From assembly GCA_937928685.1 (NCBI GenBank), contig CALGJU010000249.1:1-34764 (forward strand): 34,764 nucleotides of DNA. Direction: 5' to 3'. Source of the DNA: an uncultured Granulosicoccaceae bacterium. Lineage in GTDB: Bacteria; Pseudomonadota; Gammaproteobacteria; Granulosicoccales; Granulosicoccaceae. A program made the position numbers and the translations under genes. This document shows positions 24,725-33,366 of this stretch, one piece after another (position 1 is the first letter of the stretch; each line of letters opens with the position of its first letter). The notes below the pieces were generated by a model. It saw nothing but the letters and a program-made list of their open reading frames with translations, did not search any database and was not told the DNA's origin.

Positions 24725-25110
24725 ATTTCCTGAATAGCATCAGCTGTGAAGCCATCCATTGTGGTCTGGATCGCGTCTAACAGCACGGTTGATCCGAATG
24801 GCTTTTCAAGGAAGACACTGGCGCCATATTGCTTGGCTTTGCTCTTTAAGCTTTCCTCACGATTCGCCGTCATCATAATCGTCGGCATCGGGTCGCATTC
24901 AACGCTGGCTTTCAGCCGGTCGATGACCGTGAAGCCGTCACCGCCGGGAAGGTTGATATCTACCAATGCCAGATCAGGGTTGTGCTTTACCGCCATGGAG
25001 ATGGCTGAGATGGCGTCTTGTGCTGCTATTGCGCTATACCCAAATGATTGCAAACGAGTGCAGATGGCAAGCGATAGCTTTTTATCGTCTTCGACAACGA
25101 GTACTTTCAT
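24721..25110 (-). CDS. Single-domain response regulator (CheY-like receiver)
   Basis: Lone receiver, 129 residues from the ATG at 25110, which has GGGGAA upstream; a GTG at 25161 would add 17 non-conserved residues and is not preferred. Pocket E7-D8-D9 (VLVVEDDKKL), acceptor D51 (LALVDINLPGGDGF), switch T in IMMTANREE, lysine in FLEKPFGS. No output domain. First gene of a three-gene - strand operon: receiver, DHp-like protein, hybrid kinase. Its stop overlaps the DHp-like start (ATGA). The promoter must lie in the 220 bp up to the isocitrate dehydrogenase terminator, but no clear boxes were found. Confidence 0.9.
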   Translation of the reverse strand: MKVLVVEDDKKLSLAICTRLQSFGYSAIAAQDAISAISMAVKHNPDLALVDINLPGGDGFTVIDRLKASVECDPMPTIMMTANREESLKSKAKQYGASVFLEKPFGSTVLLDAIQTTMDGFTADAIQEI

Positions 25111-25330
25111 GGAATTCCCCGATCCGGCTGATTTTTTTCTGTACTCATGTGAAGTGAGCACTGAAAATCCTTGTGGCCCAAGTTATCGACCTGTTGGAAA
25201 ATTCCTTGAAGGGAGTGTCAGATGTGGTGGTCGGGCTGCAGATGTTTGTGTGTTGTTGTTGTCGCATGGGTCGCGAGCTGCCAAGCTGGCTTTACGTACT
25301 GGATGGACTTCGCATACATGGCTTTGAAAG

Positions 25331-25352
25331 GTGCAGCGATTATCCGCTGCAC
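25331..25352 (-). terminator. Hairpin after isocitrate dehydrogenase
   Basis: A perfect 8 bp stem, GTGCAGCG (25331-25338) and CGCTGCAC (25345-25352), closes a 6-base loop 21 bp after the icd stop. On the - strand it is followed by CTTTC, a weak T tract. Likely a terminator or 3' mRNA protector for icd. Confidence 0.6.
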
Positions 25353-25373
25353 ATTTTCAATTAACGGCTGAAA

Positions 25374-27608
25374 CTATACCCCTGAGTCGAGTATTGTGTT
25401 GAATGTCTGACTTGGGCGCATGACAGCACTACAAAGCTCTGGATCAGCGTAGTAGTACCCGCCAATATCAACCGATTTGCCTTGTACAGAATTCAGCTCT
25501 TCGACGATCACGTCTTCCTTTGCGCTTAGCTGATCAAATAAAGGTTTGAATTGCGCGGCCAGATCGGCATCATCGCTTTGGCTGGCTATTTCGTCCGCCC
25601 AGTACAGGCACAGGTAAAAGTGGCTACCGCGGTTATCCAGCTGGCCTACCTTACGTGACGGTGACTTATTGTTGTCAAGCAGGCGGCCCGTGGCAGCATC
25701 AAGTGTTGTTGCAAGAATTTTGGCTTTTTCGTTACCGTGCTTCAAACCCATCTCTTCGATAGATACTGCGAGCGCCAGAAACTCACCTAACGAATCCCAA
25801 CGCAAGTGGTTCTCTTCGGTAAGCTGCTGCACGTGCTTGGGCGCTGAACCACCGGCACCTGTTTCAAATAGTCCGCCACCAGCCATCAATGGCACGATAG
25901 AAAGCATTTTGGCGCTGGTGCCCAACTCAAGAATAGGGAAAAGGTCGGTTAGGTAGTCACGCAATATATTGCCGGTCGCAGAGATGGTGTCAAGACCGCG
26001 TGCCACACGCTCAAGCGTATAGCGCATAGCGCGTACCTGTGACATGACCTGGATGTCGAGCCCGTCGGTATCATGATCTTGCAGATAGAGTTCAATCTTC
26101 TTGATCAATTCGTTTTCATGCGGCCGGTAGGGATCAAGCCAGAAAACCACGGGCGTATCTGACTCACGAGCGCGTCTTACCGCAAGCTTGACCCAATCAC
26201 GTATAGGCAGGTCTTTGGTTTGACACATACGGAAAATATCACCTTCCTCAACCCGTTGTTCGAGCAAGACCTCACCGGTATCAACATCGGTAATTCGTGC
26301 TATACCTGCTTCAGAGGCCTCGAAGGTTTTGTCGTGAGAGCCATACTCTTCTGCTTTTTGCGCCATTAAGCCAACGTTGGGTACAGTGCCCATGGTGGCA
26401 GGGTCAAAGTTGCCATGCCACTTGCAGAAATTAATGATCTCCTGGTATATGCGTGCGAAAGTAGATTCTGGTATTACTGCTTTACAGTCGTAAAGGTTGC
26501 CGTCTCCACCCCACATCTGGCCACCGGAGCGAATCATGGCAGGCATAGAGGCATCTACGATGACATCACTGGGTGAATGAAAGTTGGTAATACCTTTGTC
26601 AGAGTTCACCATAGCCAGACGCGGACGGCGTACTTTACAGGCCTGCAGGTCACGTTCAATTTCTTCACGCTGTGAAGCGGGGAGCTCAGCAATTTTCTCG
26701 TAAAGAGTTGCCATGCCGTTGTTAACGTTTATGCCTAGCTCATCAAAGAAGTCACCGTGCTTGTCAAATGCCTCTTTGTAGTAAATCTTAACCGCGTGTC
26801 CGAAGACAATCGGGTGAGATACTTTCATCATGGTGGCTTTGACGTGTAGAGAGAATAAAATACCTGACTCACGGCAGTCTTCCATTTCACGCTCATAAAA
26901 CTCACACAGTGCTTTTTTACTCATAAACATGAGATCAATGACCTCACCATCTAGCAGCGGTATTTCAGGTTTCAGCACCTCGGTATTGCCACTGTCACCT
27001 ACCAGCTCCATTCGAATGGTGCGTGCATTGGCCACCGTGGTGGATTGCTCACCATGGTAGAAATCCCCGGTGTGCATGTGTGACACGTGGGTGCGTGACC
27101 ATTGCTTCCACTCTTCCATTGAGTGCGGGTTCTTTTTAGCAAAGTTCTTAACGGCTTTGGGAGCACGACGATCAGAATTGCCTTCTCGCAGCACCGGGTT
27201 GACTGCACTCCCAAGGACTTTGCTGTAGCGCTTCTGTAGTTCACGTTCGCGTTCATTCTGAGGGTCGTCCGGATAATCCGGCAGTGCATACCCCTTGGAT
27301 TGTAATTCACTCACGCAGGCGATCAGCTGTTGTACCGACGCACTGATATTGGGCAGTTTGATAATGTTGACGTTCGGATCCTGTGTCAGCCGGCCCAGCT
27401 CGGCAAGGTTATCCGGCACTTGCTGCTTTTCGCTCAGATAATCCGGGAACTCTGCCAAAACTCGTGCAGCGACAGAAATATCGCTGACTTCCATTTCAAT
27501 ACCGGCAGCAGCAGCGAAGGTTTTGACGATCGGCAATAGTGACGCGGTGGCTAGCTGTGGTGCCTCATCAGTGATGGTGTAGATGATTTTTTGCTTATTG
27601 TCTGACAT
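25374..27608 (-). CDS. icd: NADP-dependent isocitrate dehydrogenase, monomeric type
   Basis: TCA-cycle enzyme that oxidatively decarboxylates isocitrate to 2-oxoglutarate with NADP, in the cytoplasm. 744 residues, the usual length of the monomeric class (Azotobacter/Corynebacterium type), not related by length to the 45 kDa dimeric enzyme. Recognised by [14 protein letters not shown] at the start, the [15 protein letters not shown] region, [60 protein letters not shown] and [19 protein letters not shown] at 27608 with AAGGAAA upstream. It stands alone with its own terminator hairpin. Nothing is truncated or unusual. Confidence 0.97.
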   Translation of the reverse strand: MSDNKQKIIYTITDEAPQLATASLLPIVKTFAAAAGIEMEVSDISVAARVLAEFPDYLSEKQQVPDNLAELGRLTQDPNVNIIKLPNISASVQQLIACVSELQSKGYALPDYPDDPQNERERELQKRYSKVLGSAVNPVLREGNSDRRAPKAVKNFAKKNPHSMEEWKQWSRTHVSHMHTGDFYHGEQSTTVANARTIRMELVGDSGNTEVLKPEIPLLDGEVIDLMFMSKKALCEFYEREMEDCRESGILFSLHVKATMMKVSHPIVFGHAVKIYYKEAFDKHGDFFDELGINVNNGMATLYEKIAELPASQREEIERDLQACKVRRPRLAMVNSDKGITNFHSPSDVIVDASMPAMIRSGGQMWGGDGNLYDCKAVIPESTFARIYQEIINFCKWHGNFDPATMGTVPNVGLMAQKAEEYGSHDKTFEASEAGIARITDVDTGEVLLEQRVEEGDIFRMCQTKDLPIRDWVKLAVRRARESDTPVVFWLDPYRPHENELIKKIELYLQDHDTDGLDIQVMSQVRAMRYTLERVARGLDTISATGNILRDYLTDLFPILELGTSAKMLSIVPLMAGGGLFETGAGGSAPKHVQQLTEENHLRWDSLGEFLALAVSIEEMGLKHGNEKAKILATTLDAATGRLLDNNKSPSRKVGQLDNRGSHFYLCLYWADEIASQSDDADLAAQFKPLFDQLSAKEDVIVEELNSVQGKSVDIGGYYYADPELCSAVMRPSQTFNTILDSGV

Positions 27609-27821
27609 CGGTATTTAGTTTCCTTGCTACTAGCCCAGTTGAGAGGGTGCAATCTTATCAATTTCTGCGGATCGACTGCTGCTTTATCTGAACATTATGA
27701 TGCCAGTTAGCCCAGGTTGTCTGTCTAAACCGGGTGGCTCGGTAGGAGCGTATTTTGATGTGTCGCACTGTCGGCAACAAGGCAGACTGGCAAGTAACGG
27801 GCTGTTGGTTGATCAGGCGGG

Positions 27822-28019
27822 CTAATATGACAAGTGAGCAATGCGTAGGCTGCGTGGCAATTGCCCGGTTCGTCCCACCTGAAGCTTAAAGACCAAACTT
27901 ATTGATACAAAATCTGTGATTAAGCCCACCTGGAGGTAAGCACCCAATCCCAAAATCGCAGTCAATAGAATTGTGACCACAAATAAGAAAGCGACTTTGG
28001 AGAATTTTTCTTTACCCAT
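27822..28019 (-). CDS. Possible small membrane protein
   Basis: 65 codons from an ATG at 28019 with AGGA 8-9 nt upstream. The product begins with a short charged region (MGKEKFSKV) followed by hydrophobic residues from about 8 to 40 (AFLFVVTILLTAILGLGAYL, then a second weaker stretch), and ends in a basic tail. It would be a one- or two-pass inner-membrane peptide. No family recognised. The ribosome site and the positive-in topology are the only support, so it may be chance. Confidence 0.35.
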   Translation of the reverse strand: MGKEKFSKVAFLFVVTILLTAILGLGAYLQVGLITDFVSISLVFKLQVGRTGQLPRSLRIAHLSY

Positions 28020-28248
28020 TAAAATATTCCTGACGAGAGTAAACAACGAAATCCAGGAAGCACAATGTGGCTTGCCTGAAGTCGCAGCACTATCGTTAAA
28101 TGAGCCAGAACCGTAAATAGATATTTCACCTACACGGCGTAGTAAATTGTTAATTTGTTTTTGAGAATATGCAGTATCTCGTGTTGAGTGCAATACCTCC
28201 CGCCGTAATGGCGTGCAAAAACTGTTTGGGGTTTGTGCGGTAGCAGTT

Positions 28249-28277
28249 AATATAACCCCATATAATATAACCCCATA
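28249..28277 (+). repeat. Direct repeat overlapping a -10 box before the flavoprotein gene
   Basis: AATATAACCCCATA occurs at 28249-28262 and again at 28264-28277 (period 15). The junction forms a perfect TATAAT at 28261-28266, 33 bp before the ATG at 28299. No matching -35 box is evident, so a repeat-bound activator or extended promoter is possible. The spacing of one and a half helical turns puts the copies on opposite DNA faces. Confidence 0.7.
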
Positions 28278-28298
28278 CGGTCTCACTCCAGGTAGGTC

Positions 28299-29600
28299 AT
28301 GACAATTCAAAAAACAGACACTGTAGTTATTGGTGCCGGTCAGGCTGGACTAGCCATGAGTGAACATTTGAGTAACAACAATGTCGATCACATTGTGTTG
28401 GAGCGGGACCGCATTGCTGAGTGTTGGAGAACTGCCAGGTGGGATTCACTGGTGGCAAATGGTCCGGCGTGGCACGACTGTTTTCCCTCTATGGATTTTG
28501 ACATTGACCCGGATGCTTTCGCTACAAAAGATGAAGTCACCAGGTATTTTGAGGACTTTGCAGCGAAGATCAATTCACCGATTCAATGTGGTGTTGAAGT
28601 CCGGGAAGTGCATAAAAAATTAGGCGCTGCGGGGTTTAGTATAGAAACCACGAAAGGCCACTTTGAGGCCAATAATATAGTTGCCGCAACAGGGCCATTT
28701 CAGCACCCGGTGATGCCGCCAGTGGTTCCAAAGCAAGTAAACGTTCAACAAATACATTCAAACAATTACTACAACCCGGAACAACTGCCGGACGGGGCTG
28801 TACTGGTAGTAGGGTCGGGTTCATCGGGTTCACAAATCGCCGACGAGCTGTTGCGCGCCGGCAAAGAAGTTTATCTTTCTGTTGGACCTCATGATCGTCC
28901 GCCCAGAAGCTATCGAGGTCGCGATTTTGTCTGGTGGCTCGGCGTGCTGGGTAAGTGGGACCTTGCTACGGTAGATCCGGACACAGCCCATGTCACTATT
29001 GCCGTGAGTGGCGCGCATGGTGGCAAAACAGTTGACTTCAGACGCTTCGCAGAACGGGGTATGAAGTTACTGGGCATGACGCAAACGTATGACAATGGCG
29101 TACTTCATTTTGCCGATGATCTAGCCACCAACATCAAATACGGTGACGATAACTATTTATCAATGCTTGATGAGGCAGACGCCTATATAGAGCGCAACGG
29201 GCTTGAGCTACCCGATGAACCCGGTGCGCGTGACATTGGTGAAGACCACGTATGCATGACAAATCCAACGCGCAAGCTGCACTTAGCTGATGCTGGAATT
29301 ACATCAATCATATGGGCTACCGGCTATGCTAATGACTTTGACTGGTTAAAGGCCGATGTATTTGATCAAGACGGTAAGCCGAGTCACCAGCGTGGAGTGA
29401 CCACGGAGCAGGGTATCTACTTTGTCGGGCTCCCCTGGCTTTCGCGTCGGGGTTCTTCATTTATCTGGGGGGTATGGCACGATGCAAAATATATCGCTGA
29501 TCACATATCCACACAGCACAGTTACATGAAGTACCACAATAGTAACTTGATTGTGAAGAAGGATGTTTTAAAACCGGGAATAGACAGGGCCACAAAATAG
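28299..29600 (+). CDS. Flavin monooxygenase-like NAD(P)/FAD oxidoreductase (CzcO family)
   Basis: Cytoplasmic flavoprotein of 433 residues. Two nucleotide-binding motifs: FAD site VIGAGQAG (10-17) and NAD(P) site VVGSGSSG (170-177), with ATG motif-like segments VAATGPF and IIWATGYANDF. WDSLVANGPAWHDCFPSMDF is typical of the CzcO/TrkA-like monooxygenase group. These enzymes hydroxylate or oxygenate small organic substrates with NADPH and oxygen; many are annotated as potassium transporters by historical error. The substrate cannot be read from sequence. Monocistronic; the MITE-like hairpin begins 33 bp after the stop. Confidence 0.88.
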   Translation: MTIQKTDTVVIGAGQAGLAMSEHLSNNNVDHIVLERDRIAECWRTARWDSLVANGPAWHDCFPSMDFDIDPDAFATKDEVTRYFEDFAAKINSPIQCGVEVREVHKKLGAAGFSIETTKGHFEANNIVAATGPFQHPVMPPVVPKQVNVQQIHSNNYYNPEQLPDGAVLVVGSGSSGSQIADELLRAGKEVYLSVGPHDRPPRSYRGRDFVWWLGVLGKWDLATVDPDTAHVTIAVSGAHGGKTVDFRRFAERGMKLLGMTQTYDNGVLHFADDLATNIKYGDDNYLSMLDEADAYIERNGLELPDEPGARDIGEDHVCMTNPTRKLHLADAGITSIIWATGYANDFDWLKADVFDQDGKPSHQRGVTTEQGIYFVGLPWLSRRGSSFIWGVWHDAKYIADHISTQHSYMKYHNSNLIVKKDVLKPGIDRATK

Positions 29601-29633
29601 TATGAGTTTGCTGCCTGGTTCCACAAGGCTCCT

Positions 29634-29793
29634 GGAGCTTGTCCGAGAACTAGGGTCGTAGCGAGGGTGTGAGATTTCGAGCTAGATATTTCGATCAATA
29701 GAGGCGAATAGTTGCTCTTCTTTAACGAAATTGATCGTAATAGCTAGCCGAAAGACCGCGACCGCAGTAGATCATAGTTCTCGGACAAGCTCC
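29634..29793. mobile_element. 160 bp palindromic MITE-like element
   Basis: Perfect 19 bp terminal inverted repeats GGAGCTTGTCCGAGAACTA (29634-29652) and its complement (29775-29793). A second inner pair is about 80% complementary: 29675-29699 with 29730-29753 (TTTCGaGCTAG against TTTCG-GCTAG, CGATCAAT in both). Almost the whole element folds into one long hairpin with a loop near 29700-29729. It has no coding capacity and no obvious target duplication. The architecture is that of a non-autonomous element mobilised by a transposase in trans; the parent family is not identified. It could also terminate transcription of the flavoprotein gene. Confidence 0.65.
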
Positions 29794-30112
29794 TAGTGGG
29801 TCTTCTTCACTCACGTGCCAGTCGGCTTAACGGGCAGATTCCGTAAACGACACAACGTCCTCATTCAGTAGTATTGAGAGATACATCCAGATGTCGATTC
29901 AACCATTTTCTTTGTGATGCCTGCCCCCGGTATCATTGAGCACAGAAATTGCACTTACTCTTTAGTCTTATTTCAACAGAGTTTTGGTACATGACCCGAG
30001 GTCAACACCTGCTATCGCTCGCCTGCGTGTTGTAAAAGACTCTTAGCAAAACCTGGAAGCAAAACCTGGAAGCGCAGAGAAACCACATCGTTGGACATAA
30101 CAGCCCAACAAA
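29794..30112. other. Intergenic region before gspD
   Basis: 319 bp between the MITE-like element and gspD. Apart from the 13 bp tandem repeat near its end, no gene, RNA gene or promoter could be recognised. Confidence 0.5.
30045..30073. repeat. 13 bp tandem duplication upstream of gspD
   Basis: AGCAAAACCTGGA occurs twice in tandem (30045-30057, 30058-30070) plus a partial AGC, 40 bp before the gspD start. It looks like slippage; an effect on the gspD leader is possible. Confidence 0.85.
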
Positions 30113-32317
30113 ATGCTTTGGCGAATGAAGACAATGCGCAATCTGTTACTCTCCACTCATAAAACGAGACTGCGAAAAGTACTTCGAAAAGCACTTCATA
30201 GTCTCACTCTGATCGTATTTTATGCCTGCACAAGTTCCTGTGCGCCCGCTAACGGGTATTCAGAAGAAACCTTCACCCTTAATCTCGACAATACCGATAT
30301 CTTTGCTCTCATTGACGCGGTATCAAAGAGCACCGGAAAAAACTTCATTGTTGACCCAAGAGTCGCGGCTAATGTAACCGTTATATCAAATTCACCCGTG
30401 AATGCTTCTGAGTTGTATGACATGTTCTTGTCCGTATTGCAGGTACATGGGTTCTCTGCCATACCGATCGACGGGATAATAAAAATTGTTCCTGACAATA
30501 CCGCCAAACAAGGCTCCATTCCTGTCGGAAATGACGTAGCAGACTCAACTGATCAGATGGTGAGCCAGGTGCTGCCAGTCAGCAATGTAAACGCTGCACA
30601 GTTGGCTGCTGTTCTCCGACCCATGGTGCCCGACGAAGCTCACCTTGAAGCCTACGCTGCCACAAATTCTCTTGTGATAACCGATAGAGCTTCGAACATT
30701 CAGCGCTTACTGAAGATTATTAAATTAATTGATAAACCAGACAACGATCAGATCGATGTTGTCACACTGAAGCACGTCTCTGCATCCAATATTGTCGAAA
30801 CTTTGTCAGTGATTCAACCCGCTGACATCGATGACGGTTATGGCGTTCAAGTAACGCACCTCGTAGCAGAAGAAAGAACCAACAGCCTGTTAATTGGCGG
30901 CAGCCTCGCGTTTCGAGATCGGATACGTGGCCTTGTTCAGCTCCTCGATGTACCGATAAAATCTGGAGGCAATACCAGGGTAGTATTTCTAAATTTTGCA
31001 AAGGCTAACGACATGGCCAATATTCTCAGGGGGCTATCTGCTGAGCACTCTGGGAAACAAACAAGTGAGCAAGCGCCTGAAAAATCACCAGACTCGCAAG
31101 CTTCACAAGAGCCGCAAGAAGAATCATCTGACCATACCAGTCTTGCTTCTTCGCAGAGCTTCAACAGTGACCAAGAGTCCCGACTCGAGGTTCAATCTGA
31201 TCCCAACACCAATTCTCTGATAATAAACGCACCTCCTGATGAAATGCAGAATGCACTTGCGATTATTCGCGAGCTGGATATCCGAAGGCCGCAGGTAATG
31301 GTCGAGGCAGTCATCGCAGAAATCACTGAAGATAATACGCGCGAGCTTGGGCTCAACTTTTTATTAAATGGTACGAACAAAGGTGGCCCGGCAGGGTATA
31401 CCAATTTGGGAGGTTCAACAGGCCGACTGTTGGACAGTGTGAATTCGTTGCAGGGCCAAAGACTGCCTTCACTGGAAGGTGGGGTCTCGTTTGCGTTAGG
31501 TAATTTCGCGCGCGACAACTTCGATTTTGGTCTGTTATTGAAAGCAATTTCTGCAGATGCAGAGAACAATATCTTATCCACTCCAACCATAGTGACACTA
31601 GACAATCAGGAAGCAGAAATCATTGTCGGTTCCAATGTACCTTTTGTTACCGGTACACAGCTTTCTTCAAATAACGATAATCCATTCCAGACAATCGAGC
31701 GAAAAGATATTGGCTTGACATTAAAAGTCACGCCACAAATTAGCAAGGGGGATACTATCCAGCTTGAGTTACAACAAGAGGTCTCCTCTTTGAATACTAC
31801 TGCAGTAGCTGGCGCATCGGACATCACAACCAACAAACGCGCTTTAAGTACCACCGTGTTGGTTGAAAACGGGCAAACGCTGGTATTAGGCGGGCTAATT
31901 GACGACCAGACTCAAGAAGTAGTAGAAAAAGTGCCACTATTGGGGGATATTCCGGGGATTGGGCGGTTATTCCAACATCGGAAAACAAGTAAACGAAAAA
32001 GAAATTTGGTGATATTTTTGCGACCACAAATTCTACGCAGTACCGGCGCCGCTAACGAAATTACTGCAGCACGGTACAAGAAGATGCAATCACGCTTAAC
32101 AGCAACCGAACAGGGCGAAGGCTCCTCTGAGTCAATTGATCAACCAGAGATTCCTCCGCTGAACCTAGCTTTAAACCGGAATAGAAAAGTAACGACCACG
32201 ACAACGTCGACTGCACAACGTCGTCGCAGTATTGAACAGTCGCTGCTGCAATTGGAAAACAGCAAGCACGAATGGATAGAGTTGCCGGACGGCTCCACAA
32301 GACTGAATTTAAAATAA
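30113..32317 (+). CDS. gspD: Type II secretion system secretin GspD
   Basis: Outer-membrane channel subunit, 734 residues. A basic N-terminus and hydrophobic stretch (about 27-47, HSLTLIVFYACTSSC) form the signal sequence; a lipobox is not clear. N0 domain about 51-120 (FTLNLDNTDIFALIDAVSKSTGKNFIVDP), N1-N3 to about 390 with a Ser/Glu/Gln-rich insert about 314-357, secretin core about 395-640 (VMVEAVIAEI, VPFVTG, LTLKVTPQIS, VLGGLIDDQ, VPLLGDIPGIG-LF, NLVIFLRPQIL), and a 94-residue polar C-terminal tail that may be the pilotin-binding region. No gspC, gspE or other gsp gene is adjacent, so it is an orphan here. Start is uncertain: no Shine-Dalgarno at 30113; ATGs at 30125 and 30134 are alternatives. 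Confidence 0.93.
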   Translation: MLWRMKTMRNLLLSTHKTRLRKVLRKALHSLTLIVFYACTSSCAPANGYSEETFTLNLDNTDIFALIDAVSKSTGKNFIVDPRVAANVTVISNSPVNASELYDMFLSVLQVHGFSAIPIDGIIKIVPDNTAKQGSIPVGNDVADSTDQMVSQVLPVSNVNAAQLAAVLRPMVPDEAHLEAYAATNSLVITDRASNIQRLLKIIKLIDKPDNDQIDVVTLKHVSASNIVETLSVIQPADIDDGYGVQVTHLVAEERTNSLLIGGSLAFRDRIRGLVQLLDVPIKSGGNTRVVFLNFAKANDMANILRGLSAEHSGKQTSEQAPEKSPDSQASQEPQEESSDHTSLASSQSFNSDQESRLEVQSDPNTNSLIINAPPDEMQNALAIIRELDIRRPQVMVEAVIAEITEDNTRELGLNFLLNGTNKGGPAGYTNLGGSTGRLLDSVNSLQGQRLPSLEGGVSFALGNFARDNFDFGLLLKAISADAENNILSTPTIVTLDNQEAEIIVGSNVPFVTGTQLSSNNDNPFQTIERKDIGLTLKVTPQISKGDTIQLELQQEVSSLNTTAVAGASDITTNKRALSTTVLVENGQTLVLGGLIDDQTQEVVEKVPLLGDIPGIGRLFQHRKTSKRKRNLVIFLRPQILRSTGAANEITAARYKKMQSRLTATEQGEGSSESIDQPEIPPLNLALNRNRKVTTTTTSTAQRRRSIEQSLLQLENSKHEWIELPDGSTRLNLK

Positions 32318-32357
32318 CTTCCCAACAGCCAAATGCGCTAAGACAGCTGGATATCAA

Positions 32358-33311
32358 TTACATCTTTGTTGATGCCGTGAAAAAATCATTGAGATTGTGC
32401 CTGACTACATACATTTCAATGATTCGGCTTTGATGACTAAACAATTGTTCTGATAGCGGCTCCATCACGTCTCGCTCCGATAGCGCATGCATGTAATTCA
32501 GTGTGCAGTGAAGCGTACCGTCGTTGCCAGCGATATCCATCTGATCCAGCCCCGCAAGTCCGGTTAGCGCAGCTCGTAACTCACCTTCCTGATCACCTGC
32601 CACCTTCAGCTTGACGACAATACCGCTGCTGCCATGGTGCTTTGCATCTTCTGTCGCACCGTCGAACACAACACAGCCTTCATTCAATGCAACGACTCTA
32701 CTGCAATGGGTGTCAACTTCTTCCAACAGATGTGTTGTTAACAAAATGGCTTTGGTTTCGGCCAGCTGCATTATCATTTCACGCGTTGCGATTTTTTGTG
32801 CTGGATCCAGCCCGTCTGTGGGCTCATCCAGAACAATAACCGGTGGATCACCAAGAAGACATTGCGCAAGTGATACGCGATGACGATACCCCTTTGACAA
32901 AGCCTGAATCGCTTTTTGCGCTACCGGTTTAAGCGCGAAGGCTGTAATTGCACGCTCAATTTCATCCCCAAGCCTTGATGGTTGAATGCCGCGCAATTGA
33001 GCAATAAAGCGAAGATATTCAGTGGTTGTCTGCTCTCGATAACTGGGAGCAGACTCGGGAGCGTAGCCAATTAATCGTTTAACCTCAACAGCACTGACAG
33101 ACATGCGATTTCCACCGACCAATACTTCACCGTCGTCGGCATCAACATAGCCTGTCAGAATACGAATGGTGGTCGATTTGCCAGAGCCATTGGGACCGAT
33201 AAGACCTGTAATTTCACCTTTGGGCACTTTGAAGCTCACGCCGTGTAGCACGTGGTTGCGTCCATAGTGTTTATGAATGTTGTTGACCTCTATCATCTGT
33301 GCAGGCTTCAC
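32358..33311 (-). CDS. ABC-2-type transporter ATPase (GldA/NosF/CcmA-like)
   Basis: ATP-binding subunit, 317 residues from a GTG at 33311; the ATG at 33296 (MIEVNNIHKHYG) is a likely alternative. Walker A GPNGSGKST (39-47), signature LSKGYRHR, Walker B VIVLDEPTDGLDP, switch histidine in LLTTHLLEE. The LSKGY signature and the C-terminal domain after about residue 225 resemble the gliding-motility GldA and ABC-2 exporter ATPases. No membrane subunit lies up- or downstream in the window: the gene before it encodes an exported helical protein and the one after is convergent gspD. It may pair with a permease elsewhere. All catalytic residues are present. Confidence 0.9.
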   Translation of the reverse strand: MKPAQMIEVNNIHKHYGRNHVLHGVSFKVPKGEITGLIGPNGSGKSTTIRILTGYVDADDGEVLVGGNRMSVSAVEVKRLIGYAPESAPSYREQTTTEYLRFIAQLRGIQPSRLGDEIERAITAFALKPVAQKAIQALSKGYRHRVSLAQCLLGDPPVIVLDEPTDGLDPAQKIATREMIMQLAETKAILLTTHLLEEVDTHCSRVVALNEGCVVFDGATEDAKHHGSSGIVVKLKVAGDQEGELRAALTGLAGLDQMDIAGNDGTLHCTLNYMHALSERDVMEPLSEQLFSHQSRIIEMYVVRHNLNDFFTASTKM

Positions 33312-33319
33312 TTATAGTA

Positions 33320-33366
33320 GTAAGTGTTGGGTATCATTCTGTAAGTGTTGATAGGTAAGTGTTGAT
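33320..33366. repeat. Three direct copies of GTAAGTGTTG
   Basis: GTAAGTGTTG at 33320-33329, 33341-33350 and 33355-33364 (spacings 21 and 14 bp). The copies cover the last codons of the exported-protein gene (encoding INTYLSTLTE) and the gap before the ABC ATPase start. They may be an operator, a slippage product, or both. Confidence 0.8.

Larger units (their letters stand above)
27609..28298. other. 690 bp intergenic region between icd and the flavoprotein gene
   Basis: Divergent region that must contain the icd promoter and the flavoprotein promoter. It contains one possible small - strand gene (27822-28019) and a 14 bp direct repeat with a TATAAT next to the + strand start. The longer - strand frame over 27822-28310 runs through the repeats and into the flavoprotein gene and is not accepted as a gene. 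Nothing else is recognisable. Confidence 0.5.

Noticed and set aside
27822-28310. 162-codon - strand frame covering the gap and the flavoprotein start
   Set aside because: Its first third runs through the promoter repeats and overlaps the next gene; only the last 65 codons look like a possible protein.
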